Part shown: positions 49,143 through 59,607 of the stretch, piece after piece
Layout: every line of letters begins with the position of its first letter
Numbering within the stretch: position 1 is the stretch's first letter
Assembly (NCBI GenBank): GCA_903849645.1
Contig: CAINJJ010000046.1
Coordinates: 77,001-141,000 of the forward strand
Length of the DNA: 64,000 nucleotides
DNA from: an uncultured Acidobacteriaceae bacterium
Lineage (GTDB): Bacteria > Acidobacteriota > Terriglobia > Terriglobales > Acidobacteriaceae
Reading direction: 5' to 3'
Made by a program: the position numbers and the translations under genes
The notes under the pieces: generated by a model
Databases searched by the model: none
The model's input: the letters and a program-made list of their open reading frames with translations, nothing else
Told to the model about the DNA's origin: nothing

Positions 49143-51587
49143 ATGAACTACGGCCATTTCGACGACCAGAACCGCGAGTACGTCATCACTCGCCCCGACA
49201 CCCCGCTGCCCTGGATCAACTACCTCGGCTGCCAGGCCTATTTCGGCATCATCTCCAACACCGCCGGCGGTTACTCCTACTACCGCGACGCCCGCCTGCG
49301 CCGGCTTACCCGCTACCGCTACAACAACGCCCCCATGGACCTGGGCGGACGCTATATCTATATGCGCGACAATCAGTCCGCGGAGTTCTGGTCTCCCTCC
49401 TGGCAGCCCACGCGCCATGAACTCGAGGACTACTCCTCCCGCCACGGCATGGGCTACTCCATCATCGGCTCGACCTACGCCGGCATCGAGGCGCGCACCC
49501 GCTACTTCGTTCCACTCGATGAGAATCTCGAAGTGTGGCAGCTCACCATCACCAATCACCGCGCCACCCCCGCGCAACTCTCGGCCTTTGCCAGCATCGA
49601 GTTCTGCCTATGGGACGCGCAGGACGACGCCACCAACTACCAGCGCAACTTCAACACCGGCCAGGTTGAAGTTGAAGATGGCGTCATCTATCACAAGACC
49701 GAATACCGCGAGCGCCGCAACCACTTCGCCTGGTTCGCCTGCTCGCAGCCCGGCGCGGGCTTTGATACGCAGCGCGAGGCCTTTCTCGGCCGTTATCGCG
49801 GCTGGGACAACCCCGCCGCCGTCCAGGCCGGCCAGTTGACCAACTCCATCGCCAACGGCTGGCAGCCCATGGGCGCGCATCAGGTCAACCTCGAACTCGC
49901 TCCCGGCGAGAGCCGCCAAATCGTCTTTGTCCTCGGCTACCACGAGAACCCTGTCGATCAAAAGTTCGATCCGCCTCAGTCGCAGACCATCAACAAGGCC
50001 ACCGTCAAGCCCGTCATTGCCCGCTATCTCGATGCCGCGGCAGCCGATGCCGCCTTTGAAAAGCTACGCCAATACTGGGCCGATACGCTCGGCATCTTCC
50101 AGGTCTCCACGCCCGACGTACACACCAACCGGATGGTCAACATCTGGAACGCCTACCAGTGCATGGCCACCTTCAACATGTCCCGCTCCGCCTCGTTCTA
50201 TGAGTCGGGCATCGGCCGCGGCCTCGGCTTCCGCGACTCCAATCAAGATTTGCTCGGCTTCGTCCACATGGTCCCGGCGCGCGCCCGCGAACGCATCCTT
50301 GACCTTGCCGCCACGCAGTTGCCCACAGGCGGCGCCTATCACCAGTACCAGCCGCTGACCAAGCGCGGCAACAACGACATCGGCGGAGGCTTCAACGACG
50401 ACCCCCACTGGCTCATCATCGGCGTCTCGGCGTATCTCAAAGAGACCGCTGACTTCAGCATCCTCGATGAGCCGGTGCCCTTTGACAACGAACCGGGCTC
50501 CGAGGCGCCGCTCTATGAGCACCTCCGCCGCAGCTTCCTTTACACACTCGAACGCCTCGGCCCTCACGGCCTGCCCCTCATCGGCCGCGCCGACTGGAAC
50601 GACTGCCTCAACCTCAACTGCTTCTCTGACACTCCGGGCCAGTCCTTCCAGACCACCACCAACAAGGAAGGCAAGGTCGCCGAGTCCGTCTTCATCGCCG
50701 GCCTCTTTGTCCACGCCGGCCGCGAGCTTGCCGCAATCGCAACCCGCCGCGGACTTGCCAAGGAAGCGGCCACATACCTTGCCGAAGTCACAAGCATGGA
50801 GAAAGTCATCCTGGCCCATGGCTGGGATGGCGAGTGGTTCCTACGCGCCTACGACGACTTCGGCGCGAAGATTGGCTCCAAGGAATGTGAAGAGGGCAAG
50901 ATCTTCATCGAGTCCAACGGCTACTGCGTCCTGGCCGGCATCGGCCTTGACGATGGCAAGGCCGCCAGCGCCATGGCCGCCACCGGCAAGCATCTGGCGA
51001 CAGAACATGGCATCGTCGTCCAGCAGCCGGCGTACTCCCGCTACTATCTCAACCTCGGCGAAATCTCCTCCTATCCGCCCGGATACAAGGAGAACGCCGG
51101 CATCTTCTGCCACGTCAATCCCTGGGTCATGATCGGCGAGACGCGCCTCGGCCACGGCGACCTGGCTTTTGACTACTACACGCGCATCAACCCCTCCGCC
51201 CGCGAGCGCATCGCCGACCTCCACCGCTGCGAGCCGTATGTCTACGCGCAGATGATAGCCGGCAAGGATGCTCCCACCTTTGGCGAGGCCAAGAACTCAT
51301 GGCTCACCGGCACCGCCGCCTGGAATTACTACGCCATCGTTCAATGGATTCTCGGCATCCGCACCACTCTCGACGGGCTTGAGATCGCGCCCGTCATCCC
51401 CGCGTCCTGGCCGGGATTCACCGCCACCCGCACCTTCCGCGGCGTCGTCTACAAGATCTCCGTCGAGCGCCAGGGCAGCGGCAACAACATCGCTCTCACC
51501 GTTGACGGCGCGCCGATTCAAGGCTCAGTCATTCCCCCTCCCGCCGAAGGGACAACCGAAGTCGTCATCGGGGGCATCCTTACTTAG
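49143..51587 (+). CDS. GH94 cellobiose-phosphorylase-like enzyme
   Basis: The 814-residue cytoplasmic protein begins MNYGHFDDQNREYVITRPDT, near-identical in layout to known cellobiose phosphorylases of about 820 residues. The N-terminal beta-domain holds PLPWINYLGCQAYFGIISNTAGGYSYYRDA. The catalytic domain has YESGIGRGLGFRDSNQDLLGF, and the catalytic Asp in GRADWNDCLNLNCF near residue 486. Such enzymes split cellobiose (or a related disaccharide) with phosphate to glucose 1-phosphate and glucose, saving ATP. It has GGAG upstream and starts the plus-strand operon, with the aldo/keto reductase 35 bases downstream. It could also act on another beta-glucoside. Confidence 0.95.
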   Translation: MNYGHFDDQNREYVITRPDTPLPWINYLGCQAYFGIISNTAGGYSYYRDARLRRLTRYRYNNAPMDLGGRYIYMRDNQSAEFWSPSWQPTRHELEDYSSRHGMGYSIIGSTYAGIEARTRYFVPLDENLEVWQLTITNHRATPAQLSAFASIEFCLWDAQDDATNYQRNFNTGQVEVEDGVIYHKTEYRERRNHFAWFACSQPGAGFDTQREAFLGRYRGWDNPAAVQAGQLTNSIANGWQPMGAHQVNLELAPGESRQIVFVLGYHENPVDQKFDPPQSQTINKATVKPVIARYLDAAAADAAFEKLRQYWADTLGIFQVSTPDVHTNRMVNIWNAYQCMATFNMSRSASFYESGIGRGLGFRDSNQDLLGFVHMVPARARERILDLAATQLPTGGAYHQYQPLTKRGNNDIGGGFNDDPHWLIIGVSAYLKETADFSILDEPVPFDNEPGSEAPLYEHLRRSFLYTLERLGPHGLPLIGRADWNDCLNLNCFSDTPGQSFQTTTNKEGKVAESVFIAGLFVHAGRELAAIATRRGLAKEAATYLAEVTSMEKVILAHGWDGEWFLRAYDDFGAKIGSKECEEGKIFIESNGYCVLAGIGLDDGKAASAMAATGKHLATEHGIVVQQPAYSRYYLNLGEISSYPPGYKENAGIFCHVNPWVMIGETRLGHGDLAFDYYTRINPSARERIADLHRCEPYVYAQMIAGKDAPTFGEAKNSWLTGTAAWNYYAIVQWILGIRTTLDGLEIAPVIPASWPGFTATRTFRGVVYKISVERQGSGNNIALTVDGAPIQGSVIPPPAEGTTEVVIGGILT

Positions 51588-51622
51588 CGTCTGCCATCCA
51601 ATCGCATCTCAGGAGCATCATC

Positions 51623-52618
<996 letters not shown>

Positions 52619-52752
52619 TCTCGAACCACAGGCACCCTGACAGCCAGGCGCTTGGCCGGCGCCCTCCATTGCCACACCCCGCGCCCTTCAACTATCGTTC
52701 CTGTGGCGCGTCGGCGTGTCTTCCGACGTGCTGAAGAAGGGCAGTGCACCCC

Positions 52753-54021
52753 ATGAGCCTCTATTGCGCCACCGGAAGTGAAGAGACCGATCTCACGCCA
52801 GATCAGTTGAATGATCTTCTGGTCGAGAGTCTCGCCGCATTGGGTCCGCGCGGCAGCGTGCTCGCCGTTCCGCCTGACCAGAGCCGCGCCCACTCCCGCG
52901 CCGGCGAACTCACCTGCTATGCCTGGCGCTACTATGGCGACCGGCTCAAGGCCATCCTTCCCGCGCTCGGCACCCACACGCCCATGCAGCCGGCGCAGCT
53001 CGACCAAATGTTCCCCGGCGTGCCTCACTCGCTCTTCCGGGTCCACAACTGGCGCACCGATATTGAAACCCTGGGCGAGGTTCCCGCCGAATTCATTCGC
53101 GAGCAGTCCGAAGGCAAACTCGACTACTCATGGCCGGCGCAGGTCAACCAGCTCATCGCCCGCGGCCCCTTTGACCTCATCCTCTCCCTTGGCCAGGTCG
53201 TGCCCCATGAAGTCATTGGCATGGCCAACTACAACAAGAACATCCTGGTCGGCACCGGCGGCCGCGAAGGCATCAACCGCAGCCACTACCTGGGCGCGGT
53301 CTACGGCATGGAGCGCATCATGGGCCGCGCCGTCAATCCCGTGCGCAATGTGCTCAACTACGCCTCCGACCACTTCCTTCGCCACCTGCCCATCGTCTAC
53401 GTGCTCACGGTTGTGGGCCGACGTGCCGATGGCGGGCTTGCCGTGCGCGGCCTCTTCATCGGCGACGATGTCGAGTGTTTTCACCGCGCCGCCGAACTTA
53501 GCCTCAAAGTTAACTTCGAGTTAGTCGACAAGCCCATTCAAAAAGCCGTCGTCTATCTCGATCCCCATGAGTTCCACTCCACCTGGCTCGGCAACAAGGC
53601 CGTCTACCGCACCCGCATGGCTCTGGCCGATGGCGCGGAACTTATCATTCTCGCCCCCGGCGTTCGCGAGTTTGGTGAAGACCCGGCCATCGACCGGCTC
53701 ATTCGCAAATACGGCTACCGCGGAACCCCCGCCACGCTTGCCGCCGTCGAGGCCAATCCTGATCTGGCCGGCGACCTCAGCGCCGCGGCGCATCTCATCC
53801 ACGGCTCCTCCGAGGGACGCTTCACCATCACCTGGTGCCCCGGCCAGCTCACGCGCGCAGAAGTCGAGGGCGTCGGCTTCCGCTACGCCGATCTCAGCGC
53901 CATGCTCGCTGTCTACGATCCGCACAAGCTCACCCACGGCTGCAACCGCATCGGCGGCGAAGACGTGTTCTTCATCGCCAACCCCGGCCTCGGGCTCTGG
54001 GCCCATCGCGACCGCCTCTGA
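52753..54021 (+). CDS. LarA-type nickel-pincer-nucleotide racemase/epimerase homologue (DUF2088)
   Basis: The 422-residue cytoplasmic protein belongs to the lactate racemase (LarA) superfamily. Residues matching LarA's cofactor site and catalysis are seen: D42-x-x-R45 (PDQSR), His75 (LGTHTPM), His152 (VVPHEVIG), Lys162 (NYNKNI) and His178 (INRSH). The spacings His-10-Lys-16-His equal those of His174, Lys184 and His200 of LarA, where Lys184 anchors the nickel-pincer cofactor. HSTWLGNKAVYRTRMA holds the probable Lys282. Known homologues racemise or epimerise hydroxyacids and sugar acids. The GTG at 52744 is an alternative start. The substrate is unknown. Confidence 0.88.
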   Translation: MSLYCATGSEETDLTPDQLNDLLVESLAALGPRGSVLAVPPDQSRAHSRAGELTCYAWRYYGDRLKAILPALGTHTPMQPAQLDQMFPGVPHSLFRVHNWRTDIETLGEVPAEFIREQSEGKLDYSWPAQVNQLIARGPFDLILSLGQVVPHEVIGMANYNKNILVGTGGREGINRSHYLGAVYGMERIMGRAVNPVRNVLNYASDHFLRHLPIVYVLTVVGRRADGGLAVRGLFIGDDVECFHRAAELSLKVNFELVDKPIQKAVVYLDPHEFHSTWLGNKAVYRTRMALADGAELIILAPGVREFGEDPAIDRLIRKYGYRGTPATLAAVEANPDLAGDLSAAAHLIHGSSEGRFTITWCPGQLTRAEVEGVGFRYADLSAMLAVYDPHKLTHGCNRIGGEDVFFIANPGLGLWAHRDRL

Positions 54022-54059
54022 CCCGTCGCTTCTACGCCTTGCCATCACGAAAGGGCACC

Positions 54060-55643
54060 ATGATCCTCCCCAAAAATGCCGCGCTGCTTTCGCTTGCAGC
54101 TCTCACGCTTCTTGCGCCATGGGCATCTTTTGCGCCCGCGGCCGCCGCGCAGTCTGCCGCCGTCGCTCCCGCCTCCATGCCGCGCGTGGCCTCGGTTGAC
54201 CCCCGCTTCCAGTCCTACAACGTGGAGATGGTCGAGGTCACCGGCGGGCGCTTCTGGAAGCCTTACGCCTCCAGGAGCGAGGCCGCAGCCAAGACTCCCA
54301 GCGCCAATCAGCCCGTCGGCATGGACCCCAATCTCTACGAATACCGGCCGCCCATCGACCTGTCCAACGCCCGCCTGCGCAAGCTCGCCGCCGCCCTCGG
54401 CCCGGCCTATCTGCGCGTCAGCGGCACCTGGGCCAACACCACCTTCTTTCAGAACTCCGACGATCCCGCGCCCGCCACCCCGCCCCAGGGCTTCAACGGC
54501 GTGCTCACCCGCAAGCAGTGGAAGGGCGTCGTCGATTTCTCCCACGCCGCCAATGCTGAAATCGTCACATCCTTCTCCGTCAGCGCCGGAGCGCGCGACG
54601 CTGCCGGCGTGTGGACCCCCGCCCAGGCCCGCGAGTTCCTTGCCTACACCAAGTCTGTCGGAGGCCGCATCGCCGCCGCCGAATACATGAACGAGCCCAA
54701 CTTCGCCGCCATGGGCGGCGCGCCCAAGGGGTATGACGCCGCCGCCTATGGCCGCGATGTCCAGGTCTTCCGCGCCTTCGTCAAGCAGGAAGCGCCCGAC
54801 ATGATCTTCCTCGGCCCCGGCGCCGCCGGCGAGGGCACGCAACTGGTTCCAGCCTCCATGCACATGCTCTCCAGCGCCGACCTACTCACCGCCACCGGGC
54901 CGGTCTTCGACGCCATCTCCTTCCACTTCTACGGCGGCGTTTCGAGTCGCTGCGCCATGCTCGGGCCGGCCTCAACCGCTGCTCCCGCAGCCGCGCTCTC
55001 CGAGGAGTGGCTCGCCCGCCCCGACCACGTCCAGGCCTTCTATGCCGACCTGCGCGACCGCTTCGAGCCCGGCAAGCAGCTCTGGAACACCGAAACCGCG
55101 CAGGCTGCCTGCGGCGGCGACCGCTGGGCCTCCACCTTCCTCGACAGCTTCCGCTATCTCAACCAGTTGGGTGTTCTGGCCAGGCGCGGCGTGCAGGTCA
55201 ACATGCACAACACCCTCGCCGCCAGCGACTACGGCCTGCTCGACGAAAAGACCTATGAGCCCCGCCCCAACTATTGGGCCGCGCTCCTCTGGCATCGCCT
55301 CATGGGAACCACCGTCCTCGACGCCGGCGCATCGCCCGCGCCCAGCCTCCACCTCTACGCGCACTGCCTCGCCGGCCACCCCGGCGGCGTGGCCCTGCTG
55401 GCCATCAATGTGGCCGACAAGGCGCAGAGCCTCACCGTGCCCGCCTCCGAGCGCTACACGCTCACCGCAAAGGAGCTTGAAACCAAAGTTGTCGATTTGA
55501 ACGGCGCGGAGCTGAAACTGGGCGCAAACGATGCCCTGCCTGAGCTCAAAGGCACATCCACCCACCCCGGCCCGCTCACGCTGCCGCCCACCAGCATCAC
55601 CTTCCTGGCCATCGCCAAGGCCGGCAACGCCGCCTGCAATTAA
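54060..55643 (+). CDS. GH79-like glycosidase (heparanase/beta-glucuronidase clan), exported
   Basis: From ATG 54060 the protein has 527 residues and a signal peptide (LLSLAALTLLAPWASFAPAAAAQ). The acid/base Glu lies in AAEYMNEPNFAAMGG, and the nucleophile Glu in LWNTETAQAACGGD, equivalent to the GETSSAYGGG of heparanase. A C-terminal beta-domain with HPGGVALLAINVADKAQSLTVPA ends the protein. Clan GH-A families GH79 and GH30 are close; the NEPN plus E-T-x-x-x-x-G-G arrangement favours GH79. It probably releases a glucuronic-acid or related residue. The open frame to 53835 overlaps the LarA homologue gene and is not the start. Confidence 0.82.
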   Translation: MILPKNAALLSLAALTLLAPWASFAPAAAAQSAAVAPASMPRVASVDPRFQSYNVEMVEVTGGRFWKPYASRSEAAAKTPSANQPVGMDPNLYEYRPPIDLSNARLRKLAAALGPAYLRVSGTWANTTFFQNSDDPAPATPPQGFNGVLTRKQWKGVVDFSHAANAEIVTSFSVSAGARDAAGVWTPAQAREFLAYTKSVGGRIAAAEYMNEPNFAAMGGAPKGYDAAAYGRDVQVFRAFVKQEAPDMIFLGPGAAGEGTQLVPASMHMLSSADLLTATGPVFDAISFHFYGGVSSRCAMLGPASTAAPAAALSEEWLARPDHVQAFYADLRDRFEPGKQLWNTETAQAACGGDRWASTFLDSFRYLNQLGVLARRGVQVNMHNTLAASDYGLLDEKTYEPRPNYWAALLWHRLMGTTVLDAGASPAPSLHLYAHCLAGHPGGVALLAINVADKAQSLTVPASERYTLTAKELETKVVDLNGAELKLGANDALPELKGTSTHPGPLTLPPTSITFLAIAKAGNAACN

Positions 55644-55659
55644 GGAAAAAACCGGCTGC

Positions 55660-55695
55660 CCCATCCATTCCGCGTCCTTTCGCGGAATGGGTGGG
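55660..55695. terminator. Bidirectional stem-loop between convergent genes
   Basis: CCATTCCGCG at 55665-55674 pairs with CGCGGAATGG at 55681-55690; outward pairs extend the stem to about 15 bp with one G-T. The loop is TCCTTT. It sits 17 bases after the GH79-like gene. Confidence 0.65.
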
Positions 55696-55812
55696 AACCT
55701 CAACCCCATCCGCCCGCCAATACCATCCCGAGCATCATGACTTATGCCGGCGAGTTAGGCCTTGATTGAACCTGGGTGGCGTGGCATTCCTCTCGATTCG
55801 GCTCTTGAATCG

Positions 55813-57897
55813 CTAACTCACAATCCCCAGCTCCCGCAGCAGAAACGCATAGTCGAAGGCAATCTCCTTCAGGTAGTCATAGCGCCCGCTCGCCCCGCCA
55901 TGCCCCGCCTTCATGTTCGTCACCAGCAGCAGCGGCTTGTCATCTGCCTTCAGGGTGCGAAGCTTGGCCACATACTTGGCCGGCTCCCAGTACATCACCT
56001 GGCTGTCGTGGAGCGATGTCTTGACCAGCATAGCCGGATAACTCGCGGCCCTCAGGTTCTCATACGGCGAGTAACTCAACATATAGTGGAAGTAACTCGC
56101 CTCGCTGGGGTTGCCCCACTCCTCATACTCGGGAACCGTCAAGGGCAGCGTCGCGTCCAGCATGGTGTTCATCACGTCTACAAACGGCACATGCGAGACC
56201 ACCGCGCGAAAGATCTCCGGCTTCATGTTGACCACCGCGCCCATCAGCAGCCCGCCCGCCGAGCCGCCCTCGATGGCCACCCGCGCTGGGTCGCCGTAGC
56301 CGTTCCCCGTCAGGTGTTCCACCGCGGCAATAAAGTCGGTAAAGGTGTTCCGCTTCACCAGCATCTTGCCCGCGTCGTGCCACGGCTCGCCCAGGTCGCC
56401 CCCGCCGCGGATGTGCGCATAGGCCATCACCACGCCCCGGTCCAGCAGGCTCAGCCGGTTGGAGCTGAACGACACCGGCAGCGAATAGCCATAAGACCCA
56501 TACCCATACACATACAGCGGATTCCGCCCCGGCACGCGCCTATCCTTGCGATACACCAGCGACACCGGCACCTTGACGCCGTCCGCTGCCGTGGCATGAA
56601 CCCGCTCGCTGACATAGAGCGTGCGGTCAAATCCCCCCGGCACCTCCAGTTGCTTCAGCAGGGTAGACGCACCCGTCTCCACGTCACACTCATACACCGA
56701 ACTCGGCGTCACCAGCGACTGGTAGGCGTAGCGGAACTTCGTTGTTGCGAAGACCCGATTGATGTGCGGCTGGGTGTTGTAGGCAGGCTCAGGGAAGGCA
56801 ATTTCTCCCGCCGCCGCCACCTCCGGCCCCTCGCCCGTAAACCGCCACAGCCGCAGCCTTGGCAGCCCTTCCTCCCGTTCGCAGGCCACCAGGAATCCCT
56901 TGAACAGCTCCACTTCCTCAATCATCACGCCTTCGCGATGAGCCATGCGCTCGGTCCAGTGTTCCCGGCCGGGCGAGTCCACCGGCGCCGTCACCAGGCG
57001 GAAGTTCCGTCCCCTGTCGTTCGTCCGGATGAACCACAGCCCGTTGCGGTGGTCGATGGAGTACTCGTGCTCGTCCTCGCGCGCGGCAATCAGAGTGAAC
57101 GCCCCATGGGGCTCTGCCGCCGCCAGCACCCACGACTCCGTCGTCGTGTGGCTGGCCGACTCCATCACCAGGAACTGCCCGTCCCGCGTCCGTCCCGCGC
57201 CCAGGTTGAACCGCTCGTCGGTGTCCTCAAAGACCAGCGCGTCCGCTGCGTGCGGGGTTCCCAGGGTATGCCGCCAAAGCTGGTACTGCCGCTTCTGCTC
57301 CTCGTCCTCCACCGTATAGAACAGGTTCCGGCTGTCCGCAGCCCACACCACGGAGCCCACCCGCTCCACCTCGCCCGCCAGAGTCTCCCCGCTCACCAGG
57401 TCTTTCACGTGCAGCGTGTACTGCCGGAACCCGGTGGTGTCGGTCGTGTAGGCCAGCATTCGCCCGTCATCGGTCACGTCCGTGGCGCCAATGGCAAAAA
57501 AGGCGTGCCCCTCGGCCAGCAGGTTGCCGTCCAGCACCACGTGTTCCTGCGCGTCCGCATCGGGCCCCTCCGCGCCGCCCAGCTTGCGGCAGTGAATCGC
57601 GTACTGCCGTCCCTCTTCGGTGCGCGTGTAGTACCACCAGGCGCCGTCCCGGTAGGGCACCGAGACATCGGTCTGCTTTACGTGGCTCAGCATCTCCCGG
57701 TAAAGCTCGTCGCGCAGCCCAGCCAGCGGCTCCATCAGCCGTTCCGCGTAGGCGTTTTCGGCCTCCAGGTACTCCGTCACCTCGGGCCTCTGCTTGTCGC
57801 GCAGCCAGGCGTAGTTGTCCACCAGCACGGTGCCGTGGAGGGTGGTTTCCTTGTGTTCCTTGCGGGCGATGGGGGGCAAAAACGGGGTCTGGGTCAT
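55813..57897 (-). CDS. ptrB: Oligopeptidase B (S9 family serine peptidase)
   Basis: The 694-residue protein has no signal peptide. Its N-terminal beta-propeller begins TVLVDNYAWLRDKQRPEVTEYL. The C-terminal alpha/beta hydrolase holds the Ser nucleophile in EGGSAGGLLMGAVVN, KTSLHDSQVMYWEP with the Asp region, and the His in MKAGHGGASGRYD. YGSYGYSLPVSFSSNRLSLLDRG and HIRGGGDLGEPWHDAGK are oligopeptidase B signatures. The enzyme cuts short peptides after Arg or Lys. It is divergent from the TPM/LemA pair. The start Met at 57897 fits the usual family N-terminus. Confidence 0.95.
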   Translation of the reverse strand: MTQTPFLPPIARKEHKETTLHGTVLVDNYAWLRDKQRPEVTEYLEAENAYAERLMEPLAGLRDELYREMLSHVKQTDVSVPYRDGAWWYYTRTEEGRQYAIHCRKLGGAEGPDADAQEHVVLDGNLLAEGHAFFAIGATDVTDDGRMLAYTTDTTGFRQYTLHVKDLVSGETLAGEVERVGSVVWAADSRNLFYTVEDEEQKRQYQLWRHTLGTPHAADALVFEDTDERFNLGAGRTRDGQFLVMESASHTTTESWVLAAAEPHGAFTLIAAREDEHEYSIDHRNGLWFIRTNDRGRNFRLVTAPVDSPGREHWTERMAHREGVMIEEVELFKGFLVACEREEGLPRLRLWRFTGEGPEVAAAGEIAFPEPAYNTQPHINRVFATTKFRYAYQSLVTPSSVYECDVETGASTLLKQLEVPGGFDRTLYVSERVHATAADGVKVPVSLVYRKDRRVPGRNPLYVYGYGSYGYSLPVSFSSNRLSLLDRGVVMAYAHIRGGGDLGEPWHDAGKMLVKRNTFTDFIAAVEHLTGNGYGDPARVAIEGGSAGGLLMGAVVNMKPEIFRAVVSHVPFVDVMNTMLDATLPLTVPEYEEWGNPSEASYFHYMLSYSPYENLRAASYPAMLVKTSLHDSQVMYWEPAKYVAKLRTLKADDKPLLLVTNMKAGHGGASGRYDYLKEIAFDYAFLLRELGIVS

Positions 57898-58011
57898 TTC
57901 CTTCCCAGTGTAGTGCCTCCCTCGTGCCGCCTTTGGTGCTGTTCAGACCAACCCCCCGCCCCTACCCCCATAGGGAACTTCTGACACACCGCCCGCGTAC
58001 AATGGAGAGCG

Positions 58012-58827
58012 ATGAAAGGCAATCGTTTCGCAACTTCGACCCTCCTTCGGCTGCTTCTGGCCGTCTTCGTCGCCATTTTTGCCGTTGCGGCCTCTGCCGA
58101 GCGGGTCGAAGACCTGCCCAAGCCCACCGACTACGTCAGCGACCTGGCCCATGTGCTCTCTCCCGAGGCCATCGCCCGGCTTGACCGCATCTGTACCCAG
58201 CTTGACCACTCCCAGGCCAACGCCCAGATCGCCATCGTCACCGTGCGCACCCTCGACGGAGTGGACCCCGCCGAGTTCTCCAACGCCCTTGAAGACAAGT
58301 GGAAGATGGGCAAGAAGGGCTCCGCGCGCGGCGTCCTTGTGCTGCTGGCCGTGGACGACCACAAGCGCCGCATCGAAGTGGGCTATGGCCTGGAGGGCAT
58401 TCTCCCCGACGCCAAACTCGGCGACATCGGCCGCGAGATGGTCCCGGAACTGCGCGCCAACGACTTCGACGGCGCCGTTACCACGGCGGTCGGCGAGCTG
58501 GCCCAGGTCATCGCCGCTGACGCCAAGGTCACCCTCGACGACGAGCCGGCGATCGCAACCACGCGCCATCCCGTCCGTCACGGCCTGGCCGTGGGCAAAA
58601 TCATCCTGCTCATCATCGTTCTCGTCTTCTTTGGCGGATTTCACCTCATCCGCTTCCTGCTTGGTTTTGGCCTGTTCTCCAGCTTCTTTGGCCGCGGTCC
58701 CTGGATCGGGGGCGGCGGAATGGGCGGCGGTTTCGGCGGCGGCGGCGGTGGCGACTCCGGAGGCTCCGGGTTCGGGGGCTTTGGCGGCGGCGACTTCGGC
58801 GGCGGCGGCGCCGGAGGCGACTGGTAG
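58012..58827 (+). CDS. TPM (YgcG) domain protein with Gly-rich tail
   Basis: The 271-residue protein has a signal peptide (LLRLLLAVFVAIFAVAASA). Residues about 35-165 form the TPM domain (YVSDLAHVLSPEAIARLDRICTQLDHSQANAQIAIVTVRTLDG and GYGLEGILPDAKLGDIGR). A membrane helix (VGKIILLIIVLVFFGGFHLI) follows near residue 200. The last 40 residues are almost all Gly with Phe and Asp. TPM proteins are linked to envelope repair and LemA. It is 60 bases upstream of lemA, and the two are probably cotranscribed. GGAG overlaps the start region. Confidence 0.93.
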   Translation: MKGNRFATSTLLRLLLAVFVAIFAVAASAERVEDLPKPTDYVSDLAHVLSPEAIARLDRICTQLDHSQANAQIAIVTVRTLDGVDPAEFSNALEDKWKMGKKGSARGVLVLLAVDDHKRRIEVGYGLEGILPDAKLGDIGREMVPELRANDFDGAVTTAVGELAQVIAADAKVTLDDEPAIATTRHPVRHGLAVGKIILLIIVLVFFGGFHLIRFLLGFGLFSSFFGRGPWIGGGGMGGGFGGGGGGDSGGSGFGGFGGGDFGGGGAGGDW

Positions 58828-58887
58828 TTCTTTCACGTCTTGCAAATGCGGCCTTCTTCAGTGAAGGCCGGAGGAGAAATAAAAAGT

Positions 58888-59478
58888 ATGAGTCGTGGAC
58901 TTTGGATCACACTGGCGGTAATTGGCTCTCTGGGCGCGCTCGCCGTTCTGGTCGCGGCCATGGTGTTCTTCAGCTATGTGAGCACCAAGAACCAACTGGT
59001 GACAAAGGATGAGGCGGTCAAGGCCGCCTGGGCCGACACGGACGTGCAACTGCAGCGCCGCGCCGACCTCATCCCCAACCTGGTCGAGACCGTCAAGGGC
59101 TTCACCAAGGAAGAAAGCACCGTCTTTGGCGACATCGCCAACGCCCGCGCCGGCATGTTGAACGCCCAGGGCCCGGCCGGCAAGATCGAGGCCAACGGCA
59201 GGCTCGACTCCGCCATCGGACGCCTCCTCCTGCTCACCGAAAACTACCCCCAGCTCCGCTCCAGCGAGCAGTTCATGCGCCTGCAGGACGAGCTGGCCGG
59301 AACCGAAAACCGCATCGGCGTGGCGCGCAAGCGTTATAACGACGCGCTGCGCGACTACAACACCTTCCTACGCCAGTTCCCCAACAGCATCTGGGCCGGC
59401 ATGGCCGGATTCAAGGAGAACAACGCCTTCTTTGAGGCCAGCGCCAGCGCCCGCACGGCGCCTGCTGTCAAGTTCTAG
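58888..59478 (+). CDS. lemA: LemA family membrane protein
   Basis: The 196-residue protein starts MSRGLWITLAVIGSLGALAV, an N-terminal membrane helix. The remainder is a helical bundle: KNQLVTKDEAVKAAWADTDVQLQRRADLIPNLVETVKGF and FMRLQDELAGTENRIGVARKRYN, with DYNTFLRQFPNSIWAGMAGF near the end, all classical LemA motifs. GGAGGAGAAAT lies before ATG 58888. The function is not settled; LemA proteins are often paired with TPM and metalloprotease genes. A terminator follows. Confidence 0.97.
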   Translation: MSRGLWITLAVIGSLGALAVLVAAMVFFSYVSTKNQLVTKDEAVKAAWADTDVQLQRRADLIPNLVETVKGFTKEESTVFGDIANARAGMLNAQGPAGKIEANGRLDSAIGRLLLLTENYPQLRSSEQFMRLQDELAGTENRIGVARKRYNDALRDYNTFLRQFPNSIWAGMAGFKENNAFFEASASARTAPAVKF

Positions 59479-59496
59479 CCAGCCCGCACGGTTCTT

Positions 59497-59543
59497 GCCC
59501 CAGGAATTCCTGACACGGAAGTCCTGGGGCATCGTTCTTTCTC
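59497..59543 (+). terminator. Terminator after lemA
   Basis: GCCCCAGGAATTCC pairs with GGAAGTCCTGGGGC across a TGACAC loop with one mismatch, 18 bases after the stop. ATCGTTCTTTCTCG follows, giving a fair T-rich tail. Confidence 0.8.
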
Positions 59544-59607
59544 GACCCCGATTCCATCTTTTTCAAATCAGTCGGCAAACAGCACTTCTTCCCAATGGTG
59601 GCCTCCC

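Noticed and set aside
55762..57984. 740-codon open frame on the plus strand
   Set aside because: It is antisense to oligopeptidase B, which has complete catalytic motifs.
57981..58003. CTGACA and TACAAT as promoter of the TPM gene
   Set aside because: The spacing is only 11 bases and the -10 box lies about 8 bases before the start codon, which would leave almost no leader.
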